A stretch of 64,000 nt of DNA. Source: Trichoplax sp. H2 (lineage: Eukaryota > Placozoa > Uniplacotomia > Trichoplacea). The notes under the pieces were generated by a model, which had not been told where the DNA came from, searched no databases, and saw only the letters and a program-made list of their open reading frames with translations. The stretch lies in NCBI GenBank assembly GCA_003344405.1, contig NOWV01000083.1, forward strand, positions 186,001 to 250,000, written 5' to 3'. A program made the position numbers and the translations under genes. Numbering within the stretch: the stretch's first letter is position 1; each line of letters opens with the position of its first letter. This document shows, in pieces, positions 53,131-64,000 of this stretch.

Positions 53131-53690
53131 CAATGTACAGTACTGTATTAGAGCTACGAACTACAGTACCTGCACTAATATACAATTCGTGGGTAGGAAA
53201 GAACAATATTTGCGTTTGAGCTCAAGACCTTTATTACTTTATAGTATACCCGCAGCATTAATATTATCTCATTCGCACGGCTTGGTATTTTAACCTTAAT
53301 CAATACTGTACTGTACTGTACAGTACAACATATAGCTTTGAGTTGAAAGTACTTAAAATTCTTACTGATTTAGATGCTGACTAAGATACAAATTTATATC
53401 GAACCTCAGACGCTGAATGATTGATTACATAATATTAATTAATTATTACTGGATCAGTACTCCTGATTTTGGAGAAGTTGTAAAATTACGGGTATCGACA
53501 CCCAAATAAACGAACGGTAAGGAACTGTACTGTACAGGAACAGAAAGGTTATCTTCTGTATGGTACTGTACTGTACACTGTACAGTACAGCTTGTTAACT
53601 TAATGATACTGCACTGTGCAGTATCATTGTACAATGTACAGTACCGTGGCGATACGCAGTACAGTACAATACAGTATACTGTACTGTATT
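53131..53690. repeat. Pentamer repeats in the SPPL3 5' flank
   Basis: CTGTA/TACAG runs at 53134-53148, 53304-53326, 53526-53537, 53563-53590 and 53630-53690, including CTGTACTGTACACTGTACAG-type inverted pairs. The block ends about 370 bases upstream of the SPPL3 start codon. No gene is recognised between 52646 and 54057; the frame at 53009-53293 is not supported. Confidence 0.75.
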
Positions 53691-54057
53691 ATACGAACTC
53701 GAATTATTTCACCAACTTAAATAAGTAAATTAAATACGTTCCTACTTAAATATTTTTCAAATATACGGTACCAGAATCTAATATGATCAGTAAAATGTCG
53801 ATCACGCTTTTTGATTATAACACCTTTCATACGTGAATTCCATAGCACATTATAATACTTCTAGGACAATCTTATGATCGGATATTTTTGCAAGTGAAAG
53901 AACATGATTTTATAACGTGAACAAAATCTAGTGATCTTGGAAGCTTCTTTACTATCGATAGATTCGAAAGTGTAACGTCGGTTTAATCATCGTATACAAC
54001 TTTAGTAACCAAAGACAGCACGCTTTTGGTGAGCCGTCAATAATTATAACTAACAAG

Positions 54058-57000
54058 ATGCAAGAGAAACAATTCAGTTGGTAAGTAGAATCTTTATATC
54101 AAAATAGCAATGTTGCAATAAAATGTTTTTAATTTCTTATATTTACTTTGGCAAATTGATACCGCTACGCACTATACTACTTTGTAAACTTTGATGCCTT
54201 TCCATTTTTGCTTATAGGATGCAATATTTTGCGGATACCAGCCTGATCCTACCTTGTATCATCTCAGTCTCCTTGATAGCTTACGGAAGCATGAAGTACG
54301 GTATTATAGACTATGCTCAATTGCTCATGCAGTAATAGACGTTAAAAAATATGTCTCTTTATCAACAACTAATTGTTTATCTGCACATTGAATTATCCTA
54401 ATCGTATAGCATACAGTGTATAGTAATATATCGACCTATACTGTACTAAGCGGCTAACGCTAAGTGTAGAACACTGGTATCTACTAATGATATACATTTG
54501 GTATCCGGATAATTCCCCCATACACTTGCCCTCCAGATAGTTGTACATAAGTACATTGGTAATTCAACCCATTACATGTTTAATGTCAAAGGGAATGGCT
54601 TGAATAACTCTTTCATCAAGAATTAGCTTTTGTAAAGCTGATTCTTTTCCGCCATATCGCAAACGCGTTTAGTTTTTGGAGGGTAGTTGCCCGGGGGAAT
54701 TGTCCTTGAACCTGATAATCTATCGATTCAATGAATAAAATCTACAGCATTCTAGATTGTAATGCCACAGCTGATCTACACGACGCCCAATATATCAATT
54801 AATAATGTTTTGAATTCAGTTTAGTTTAATAAATACAATTATAGATATAAAAGTATATTTATTACATACAATCAGAATTATTGATGAATCGCTTACATCA
54901 AATCTCAGATTGATGCAATGATTTCTGATGGAGGACACTCTTTATCTAGAGATTGAAGCGAAGAAAAATTCTTAATCAGATAATGACACAATATGAACGT
55001 TATATCCCCTAAAAGTACAAATCTAATGAAAGTAGAAAATTTTAACGCTCTATAGCTAGATATGCATTAAATATAACTATGCAATGATCAAGTTTTAAAT
55101 CATAAGCTTGCTTTTTGGTGCTAATATTGGAATAAGATCGTTAGTACCTCAGTACACGTAGTCTGATTTACAACCTTAAGCTTTGCTATTAATATTTTAC
55201 AGATACAAGTACAGTAGTATGCTGTACTGCAGTGATACGAGTACATACATAGGACTACCATATCATTAAGTTACGTTAGATAAATTTGATTTAAAATTCA
55301 TTATATCACAAAGAATGACTAACCACACCGAACACAAACAGCAAAATGAATATTTTTCATAAGTTATTCATTCATAATTTGCTGAACGTATGTTAAAGTT
55401 ACACAATAAGTATAACGCACATCAGTAATATACTACATTATCGGTATGATGAAAACATTTGCATGAATTGCCCGTAGACTTACTGTTTGTAACTCTATAG
55501 TGCTATTTTGATAGAGCCTGAAAAATGAATACATCTTAAGGTGTTTGCATATCAAGATAGCACATTACGATTTATGAATAGATATCGGGACAATTTGATT
55601 AAATAGTGTACAAATTTATTTTATATCTTTTCACAACCCTGTTGAGAATGAAGATTTTATATCGTAAGAATAATCTATAATCTGGATCCTTTATTTTGAG
55701 AACTAACCTGTGTTTAAATTACTCGCAAATTAGATCTCTAGCTTTCGATATTAGCAATTCAGAAGAAAATAAAGATTATTCTGGTAAGTCTCTTTCCTCT
55801 CTGTACTCCAAAAAAAAACGGAATTGAATTTTGATATTAAAAACTCGTACTGTATATGGTACAGTAATAGGCAATAAAAGTGATAATAGTTTTATTTATT
55901 GATCTAACGAGTCCTCGCATTCAATTTAAAACGGAGTACAAACATTTTAAAATACTGTAAGTAAGCAATTAAACCATCGTTTGTATGCTCTAGTATAGTA
56001 AAAAGTTCGATATAGTGTAGACCACATCACGTTGTATCATTAAAGAATTAATATTTTCCTTGGAGATTTAGCTATTCTCTGCCTGTATAGGTAGTTCTAA
56101 AGCAGCATCAAAAGTACAATATTTATGAATTTTGCCTAAAAATAGTAACATTAACTTGCATATTCGTACTTACATACATATACGTACATAAAATCTCGTA
56201 AATTTTATCTTTTTTACCACCTTTCAATTCGGCCATGTAGATAAAGTTCAAATTATCGACAGCAGTCAAGCTATTTATCTTCCTATTGGGTCATCTATCT
56301 TTTTACTATGCATGTTCTTCTTTTCTAGTTTTTTCCAATTTATTCTCATCCTTATTACTGCCGGTACGTAATGATTATACCTCTCAATCATTTGTTGCCA
56401 ATAATCACCTACGTCTCGTGTATATATTTATATATAGAGAGAAATATTATATTACAGTAATTGTCATAATCTTTTAAGTATTTGTAAAAATTTCAGGTAT
56501 CACAGTCATGGCGTTCGATTTTGTACTTTTTTCTTTCTGGAAAACTTGCATCCAAAGAATTTTTTGTAAAAGAAATTTGTAAGGGTTGAAGAATTTTGAC
56601 TCAAAATAAACTCATAGTAATTTGATACTATGATTATGCGGATATTACCGTTGATAACTTAAAAAACCTTTCTTCAGCATTGACAACAAATATCACCGGT
56701 GTTGCAACTATTCGTGTACCGAAATTTGGTCTCTGTTCTTCGCAGTTATGATGGTCTTCTTATGGCTGCTTACTGGACACTGGCTAGTAATTGACGGTAC
56801 GAATAATTAAGTCATGATTTATTTGATCTCACTTCCGCGTCGCTTTTACTTACCAAAAGCACTGCTCTTAACAATCATATTGTGGCACTTATCTTGCCAT
56901 AGTGATAGGGATGGTGCTGTGCACCGCGGTCATAACGTATGTAAGGTTACCTAATCTTCAAGTATCTACATATCTTCTTTGCGGGTTGTTAATCTACGAT

Positions 57001-59280
57001 GTTTTCTGGGTTAGTAAAAAACTTAGATGAACGAGACTATAGTTATAACATAACAGATCACATGCAGTAATAATAAAATATATTAATTTTAACACTGTTA
57101 ATATTTTACATAGGTCTATTTCTCTGAAAGAATCTTTAGATCTAATGTTATGATTGACGTAGCAATGAGCACAGCAAGAAATCCGGTATAATTTATCTTA
57201 TAAACTCTGTAATTTCTCTCTAAATCATCGATTCTCCTGAGTAATTAAAGTTATAAAAATCTGCAATATTTTATTATCACTTTATAATATTTAACAATAT
57301 TTGTGAAGATTAATGTAGCCGCTGAAAAGATCAATATAGCCAATTCTGCAAGTTCTTTATTGCGATATCTTCCTCAGCATATTCAGCTGCCCGGCAAATT
57401 GATTTTTCCAAGGTCAAAATTATACTTCGCGAATCACTTTGATATCACATTTTCACTTCTTTATCAATTTTGTAACTTCTTACGAATATCTCCATTTCGA
57501 TTTATTTCAGCTTTCATCACAGAGATTATGTAGTACTTGGCTTGGGAGATATTGTAAATAACGATTAATTCGTAGTGAAATTTACTAAAATTTAACTGAA
57601 TTAATGTAGTACTACGGGATACACTTTAGGTTATTCCGGGATTGTTAACAAGCTTCGCTCTAAGATTTGACAATTTCAAAAGTAAACAAAGTGACTTATT
57701 AAACAAGTCCCGCCTTATGACTGTAAATTACTTCCGTTGTTGCCTTATTGGTTATGCATTCGGTGAGGAAATGGAATACATTACGCTATGAAGCTATTTT
57801 TCATTTCAATGCGGCATATGAGAAACTGAAATACTTACTGCTTTCATAGGACTATTCCTAGCTGGTGTATTTGCCACCATATTGAATGCTCCTCAACCGG
57901 CATTGTTATTTTTAGTTCCTTCAACATTGCTGCCTCTGTGGTTGCTGGCATACAAGAAGGTAAAGATTTGATTTTAATCGCTAATAATATAAACTCTTGT
58001 ATATATGGTAGTTGTTATTATATACTCGTATTTTAATATCTGTAGCTCGTATAGCTTAATTAAGGTATTTCCTGTAATACTCAATTGGTAACAACTTATT
58101 AAATGACCATAGCTTCAATTCGATAAACTGTATTTCGTTACAATGTGAGTTGAATAATATTCTTTACTGGAATTATTACGAAAATTTATACCGCTTCATT
58201 GTCTATCTCGATTCAGATGGTGTTATAACCCTACGATTATAATAATTAAGACACACGGTAGATGTAGACATGAGTCACGGGACACATAAAATAGCCATCG
58301 TTTTTTTAATTAATAAAGCCAGTAGGAGTAGTATTAGTCAGCTTTTACATAGTTTCATATATCTACACTACTTTTGATTACTTGTATAAATTCTTCCTGC
58401 TATACTGCACTAGTTAAAGAGCAGTACGAACCGTCCATATGGTTGCCACAGTAGTATTAGCCAAAGGTCGTGATACATAACAGCCTGATACTATACTATG
58501 CTATGCAAAGAATTAGATTATACTAGTTTATACTGACGATTTCAATAAATTGAACTTAATCTCTTTACTTAGTCATTTATAATACTCATGTTGCAGCCTT
58601 AAAATATATGCAATGAAACGTAGCAAATTAGCAACGATAGAATTAAATTATGTAGTTAGCAGTTGTGGGAAATTATCACAATATACTGAATGGTGAGCGT
58701 GTCATGAATAAGCCATTGGACCAATGTATTAGATACTAGCATTTCTCTCATAGTAGTCTCTAGTGCTCGTATGTCGAAATAACACTTCTCTGTGGTATCT
58801 AGTGCACGGTCTAACCTTTTCCCAGAGTTACAAGACAATGTTATTCTACTATTAGTTCTTTATATCTACGGTATAATGCAATATACAGCATTACCTAAAT
58901 ATTAGATCTAGTTAGACAGTTCAGACTGCTCTGAGTTATGATTTAAAGAAGATTCCGTTGACTTCTTTCAGAGTCTACCCCGAATTTAAAAGTAAAGTAA
59001 ATCACATCTTAAGATATATTCCGCACGCAATAGCTAGTCAATATTTTGGTAATCAGATGTTACTAATTTAGTCATCTCCCTTAACTAATCTCACTCACAT
59101 GGACGTATTCATGTAAACCATTGCCTATTATATCTATAATAATTATTTGAGTTAGTTCATTCTAATTACTGCGACAGATTTAAAAACATTTTTCTATTTT
59201 ATTTACAGAATGATATAGGGTATATGTGGTCCGGGTCTTTTAACGAAATTAAAATTAAGCGGGAAGTTAATATTATATAA
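54058..59280 (+). CDS. SPPL3: Signal peptide peptidase-like 3 (intramembrane aspartyl protease)
   Basis: Multi-pass GxGD protease of the Golgi that sheds type II membrane proteins such as glycosyltransferases. Thirteen exons: 54058-54080, 54218-54295, 55734-55783, 56241-56363, 56497-56578, 56678-56796, 56903-57009, 57114-57185, 57309-57412, 57511-57553, 57630-57762, 57850-57959, 59209-59280; 371 residues with closed phases, against about 385 in human. The catalytic motifs are present: LIYDVFW with the first Asp at about 191, LGLGDI with the second Asp at about 266, and QPALL with PAL at 328-330. Other landmarks are [22 protein letters not shown] and the short N-terminal helix typical of SPPL3 rather than SPPL2. 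Exon 1 encodes only seven codons and part of an eighth, and it is followed by a good GTAAGT donor. Intron 2 (1.4 kb) and intron 12 (1.2 kb) are the longest and hold no recognised gene. Confidence 0.95.
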
Positions 59281-61181
59281 CAAATTGTCGAGCAATAAAT
59301 ATTGCTTACATTGCGATATAGGGTTAATTCTAATTGCTTAAAAATTTTCTCTGATAGAATACTATAGTGCTATTATGATTATCAAAAATTCTCATAAATT
59401 TTATTTCTCGGAAGCAGTAATTATAATCATTCTTTTTAAAATAGTATTTACTTAAGCTTACTGAGCTAGCCATCAAGCTAAATATTACGAAAGTTATAAC
59501 CGATATGGTAACATTAATACGATCTTATGGGCATATTTTTAAAGTTACGTATAGCTATACAGTTTCCAATCTATTTTATTCAATCAAGAATCCTAGAACT
59601 ATACGTGAAAATGGATATGCTACTAATAGTAAACGAACATCCTACTTACATCTATATTCGCATAATAGTAAAATTAGTTATTTAATAATCACTCGTAAGA
59701 TATTGTAACCTACAAACTGAAAAAGGGGATATATCGCCAATTAAATGTAGAGACACTTCTAATCTGCTTAAGTCTCAGCATTCAATGTCTTATATTATTT
59801 ACAAGAAAATGTATCGTCTGCTGATAATTATAATATACTTAGTCTTTGATAAGTTCTATACCGATAATAAAGATGTGCAATTACTTGCATGATTATTAAT
59901 AAGTTTCAATGACTTGCGGAGTTTGAGGTCTTGGAAAGCGCCTAAACCAAATATCCTTCGCTTTTACGATACTCTACAAAATCTGAAGATAAACCCTTGC
60001 ATATTTTTCAACCAAACATTGGAAATGTTAAATAAGGATTCTCGAAAATTGAATTATATCATGATATAAATCCCGTTAGAATATCTATAAATCTATCATT
60101 ACAATTTGAATTATTTATTTAAAGCTCACATCTTCTATAATTATAGTGGGTCGGTTATTTACAAATTTTATTATATAAACGGATGCGTTTTTAACTTCTA
60201 CAGTTCTTTCTAAATCTTTCGTTGTAAGCAATAAAGTCATGTAAGATTATTTAAATAAAATTGAATTAAAAGGTAACATAGAATTAATATCATATATCTT
60301 CATGACATTATCTTCCTATCTTGTACATCCTGGACTACCGCATTAAATTTCAATAAAACACATTAAAATTTGTAACTGTGATTACAAAGAATTAAGTTAA
60401 ACGTCCCAATGTGTATTTTAAACTGTTTAATAAATTATTCTAATACCCTGATACCCAATATTGAATAACTCTATCATTAAGACACTTATTAATTATGCTT
60501 CCATAGTTGCATATTAATTTTTGTAAAGCAACTTTAAGGCGTTTTAAATTAGGCCTACTTACGACCGTACCGGCCTATACAGTACAATAAAAATTTAAAA
60601 GAACAAAATATATGGTAGTAGACTAGAGATTTATCATCATTGCTATTGATAGATCTTTAATAATATCAAATAGATATAATTACGCTTTCTCATAAAATAA
60701 ATTGTAGGTAAAAACTATCAAAATAAAGAAATAATGTAAGCTTCCTCATTTAAAAGCCATATCACTTCAACGTGCTGCATTTAATTAGAAATTGAAAAGT
60801 GATAATAGCAAATGTATCCTTTATCGTTTCGTGCTTCCTTCCAAGATTATTTCAAATCCCATTGAATTACGTATTATTATTCGGTATAGGGAAAAAATAA
60901 TCGCTTTGAATGATTTCATAATGGCATTTATTGATACAGGCTTGTTAACATAACAATAGCTACTTGTTTACACTCTTTTATTAAATTTGATTTATTTCTT
61001 TATCATTTTAATGTTATTGAGTTATCGCTATCCTGATAAAATGTAATGCAGTTGCGTCAATCAGTTCATTTTGACCGTAAAGAATTTGAAAAGAAAAGAG
61101 TACTACGGAGCGATAGAAGAAGGAAGAAATATTTCTGTAAAGATAGTTACTTGTTGATCATGAATAAAATTTAAGGAAAGT
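59281..61181. other. Intergenic, no gene seen
   Basis: AT-rich sequence between SPPL3 and the PTB-domain gene. The frame at 59505-59708 has no family match. Unlike most 5' flanks in this window, the region before 61182 has no dense pentamer block. Confidence 0.5.
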
Positions 61182-61760
61182 ATGGCAAAAGAATTATTTC
61201 GTTGTCTATGGTGTTTGCTTCCAGATACATTTAAGGAAAAAGTTCAAAAATCAAGTAGAAAGGATGCATCGAGGGAAGTTCTATACTTAGGTAAGAGAGA
61301 TGTTGAATCAGAATTTGGTGCCGATACAACTAAAGAAGCAATATCATCTCTGTGGTCGGATGGCAAACCAAATTTAAAAGAATTGCGAATATCATTTACT
61401 TGGTTGGGGCTACATATGGAAGATCTTGAAACAAATCGTGTACGCGTATATCCAATTGAAAGAATTTCATATGCCATCGTTGATAGTGTTTTCGATCGCG
61501 TATTAAGTGTTATTATCAAGACAAATGATTTGTTAGAATGTTACTGTTTTTTATTCTCTAAGCCATCTGAAGCCAAGGGCATGCTACGCAATTTCGAAAA
61601 GTCATTAACCGATGCTGCAAATTTGTATCTTTCAAAAGCATTCGAAAATGATGGTAAACTAGGCTTTGAAAATTTGGCTTACGATGATCAGACAGTTAAT
61701 TATAATAACTTTTCTTCTAGTGCTTCGTACGATAGTCGATCGCGTGCGAATACGAATTGA
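61182..61760 (+). CDS. PTB/PID-domain protein, single exon (FAM43/PID1-like)
   Basis: A 192-residue protein encoded without an intron. After a short Cys/Trp-containing start, a phosphotyrosine-binding fold covers about residues 30-155. Its core has VLYLGKRDVES, AISSLWS, LKELRISFTWLGLHMED, VYPIERISYAIVD, CYCFLFSKPSEAKGM and an amphipathic C-terminal helix (LRNFEKSLTDAANLYLSKAF). The order of strands and the LYLG and SKP-EA motifs recall the FAM43 and PID1 families, which bind NPxY-type tails of membrane receptors. I cannot choose between them. The tail is Asn/Ser/Tyr-rich and contains GFENLAYDD. The ATG at 61182 is taken because homology begins soon after it. An intronless gene stands out among intron-rich neighbours and may be a retrocopy or a naturally single-exon family member. 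Confidence 0.8.
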   Translation: MAKELFRCLWCLLPDTFKEKVQKSSRKDASREVLYLGKRDVESEFGADTTKEAISSLWSDGKPNLKELRISFTWLGLHMEDLETNRVRVYPIERISYAIVDSVFDRVLSVIIKTNDLLECYCFLFSKPSEAKGMLRNFEKSLTDAANLYLSKAFENDGKLGFENLAYDDQTVNYNNFSSSASYDSRSRANTN

Positions 61761-64000
61761 AAAATTCTGTGCAAACACCATAATATTCAATTAATAACAC
61801 TAGAAATAGTGATTCATCAACTATTTTTGTTTGAGTAACGTAGCCTAATACGATTTTCGATAAAATCACAGATTCTGATTCGTCATGATCGATTGAAATC
61901 GATTATATCCGAAAAGACATAACATTGATATACTTAATATACGATATGGTTTTACTTTTGATTCAATTAAGATATCTTTAATCTAACTTTTTTATGATGT
62001 CTTATCTGAAAAGATCTACGTTAAATTAAATAACTATGTAATGTACCGTATATGCACTCCAGTAATTTCTATGATTATATATCTCTATATATTTATTGTA
62101 CATAATTAAGATCTTAAATCAAGTATTAGGTAATTAAAATGGGAAACCCTCTACAATCATTATTTAACTGCGGTTATTTAGGAATCATACTATTCTATTT
62201 AAAATATAATCTGTAACTTAAAATCTATCCTATTGCTTCCGTCTTAGCAACTGCTGCTTGCATCGCACCTACTTGTTACATTTGTTTCGTATTTTTATAG
62301 ATCTGGTGCTTTTATTTTCATCAAATATAATGTCATATGTGTATTAATCGGTGATATTTCACTAACACCTTCAGCGCTTAAAAAAACTATTTCAATGTGA
62401 TGTAATCTGTAGTACCAGTACTATACGCTACACACTGAACATAGAAATGTTCTGGCCATTCCAGTTCATATTAATAATTAATTTAGGAACATTTATTTAT
62501 TTTGTATACTTTTGAAGTCATAGATAATGAATAAAATCTACAGCTACAGCCGAAATACTAGACCATTCTCATATTTACTCGCTTTAAATGAAATCATTAA
62601 AGTACGATTGTGTTCGTATATAGTAAATATTGCCGGTAGGGGAAATTCTTATGCATGATACTTAAAGAATTGAAGATAGTAGGATTATAGAACTAATAAC
62701 AATCCTATATTGCAAAATATCGTTAATTTTTAATTTCGCTGTTTTTATAACTACCTCAATTTCATTTACCATAATTTAAAATTTATCTATCATTGCCATT
62801 GGGAAACCGCAGATGTTGCTCACTTGTTACTTATAATTAATTATTAATAATTAGCAAAGATGACTCTGTCTATATTCGGAGATAGGCACTGTTATTTCTG
62901 AAATATACTTTATTCTTTTCAGTAATACCAATACATTGAATTACTGATGAATGTGGTTTTATTGTATGCTTAGAACATGCCTAAAGCTCATTAAAAATAT
63001 ATCTACGTTATCTCGTTATTTTTGCATATTCTGAATTACTACTGTAGGGGTTTATAATCATTACAAACGGTTGTGTAATATTTCGTGTCATCTTATAAAT
63101 TTATCTATACTTTATGATGAGATAAAAAATTTAATTATGAAAATGACAACAACAGAAATCATATTTACTAGTCTATTTGATTAAAACCAATAAAGAAAAG
63201 TTATAACAATTGCTAATACGCGTATGTATCTGTTAGCCTTCATACTTTACCAGTGAATAACAAATTAAAAGTAATCTATGGTAAAATTTATTTTTAATAC
63301 GTAAAGCTGCTATAACCTAGCCAGGTTCATGTTAACACGAACTATTTAATATATTATCCGCGAGTTTACTTGATCGATAGAATCATTGTATATAATTTTA
63401 ATTATCAATTTTAGGTCCTTTACTTTCCATAACTTATTTTTATATGCATATAACTTGAAAAATCCTTTTAATTTAGTTCTTTTTTCTGAACTGATATCAT
63501 AGCATGCCTGGATAAACAACATTTAATCGAAATAACTACTACAGTTCCTATTGCAGTCTTTCAGTTAACCTAATAAATGCAAGTATTGCTTAAATAAACA
63601 AGTGATCTGATAATGTGAAGATCAACACTCGCACAGTATGTACATCTTTTATCCTAGTGGATCAAGGAGCTCATGAGAAATAACTATTCCAAATATTATA
63701 ATTGAGAAAAGCGGATTATATGCACGTATACGTTATCAAATCTTACCAACACACAAATAGTGAATCATTTGAAGTAAATTTTGTACTTTACTTCATAATG
63801 CTGCCGTACTTAAAATGAGTAACTGTTAACCGAATGTCCTTGTAAAACCGATTTTACGTTGTTTTAAAGTACTTTAGACTTTCAAACTGAGTCTTACAGA
63901 CGATAGTCTGGCATCAAATCATCTCTAAGCTTGATTATAGTCTCTTACTCAGTTGATTTTGGATAATTGCCCTAGTACAGTCACTGCGATAATAAGTTAA
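61761..64000. other. Intergenic, no gene seen
   Basis: About 2.2 kb of AT-rich DNA to the window edge. No exon, repeat array or RNA gene is recognised. Confidence 0.5.

Overview
The window is eukaryotic and almost certainly animal. It is AT-rich, with short GT-AG introns cutting conserved coding sequence into 40-600 nt exons. It carries orthologues of animal genes: neurofibromin, KMT5A/SET8, p62/sequestosome-1, neuferricin, an HNF1 homeobox gene, ANKRD13, RPAC1, a Mad3/Bub1 checkpoint kinase, SPPL3 and a PTB-domain protein. One unduplicated MadBub gene, an HNF1 gene with the usual domain order, low GC and compact introns suggest an early-branching invertebrate. A placozoan would fit, but this is inference; no rRNA or mitochondrial marker is present.

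Layout, left to right. 1-8282 (minus): the first 21 exons of NF1, running off the left edge. 8.8-10.3 kb: a large block of CTGTA/TACAG pentamer repeats. 12975-13807 (plus): KMT5A, 5' end not found. 14752-14824 (minus): tRNA-Ile(GAT), flanked by pentamer blocks. 15462-17117 (plus): a short p62 with PB1 and UBA but no ZZ finger. 17.1-24.3 kb: gene-poor, holding only exons of an SLC18B1-like transporter that looks broken. 24329-25971 (minus): neuferricin, head to head with HNF1 (26546-32037, plus). 34642-39279 (minus): ANKRD13 in 17 exons, head to head with POLR1C/RPAC1 (40349-43397, plus, 12 exons). 43.4-46.4 kb: pentamer repeats plus a 133-bp tandem array. 46366-52645 (plus): MadBub in 20 exons. 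54058-59280 (plus): SPPL3 in 13 exons. 61182-61760 (plus): an intronless PTB/PID gene. The rest has no gene I can support.

The multi-exon models were built by reading splice sites, codon phase and remembered family conservation. Phases close at every junction for POLR1C, MadBub, SPPL3, ANKRD13, neuferricin, p62 and the NF1 part; a few donors are weak and are flagged. The genes form no single pathway: they are housekeeping and signalling genes of an ordinary animal chromosome. The most unusual recurring structure is the family of palindrome-forming CTGTA/TACAG blocks, concentrated in 5' flanks and first introns and absent from exons.
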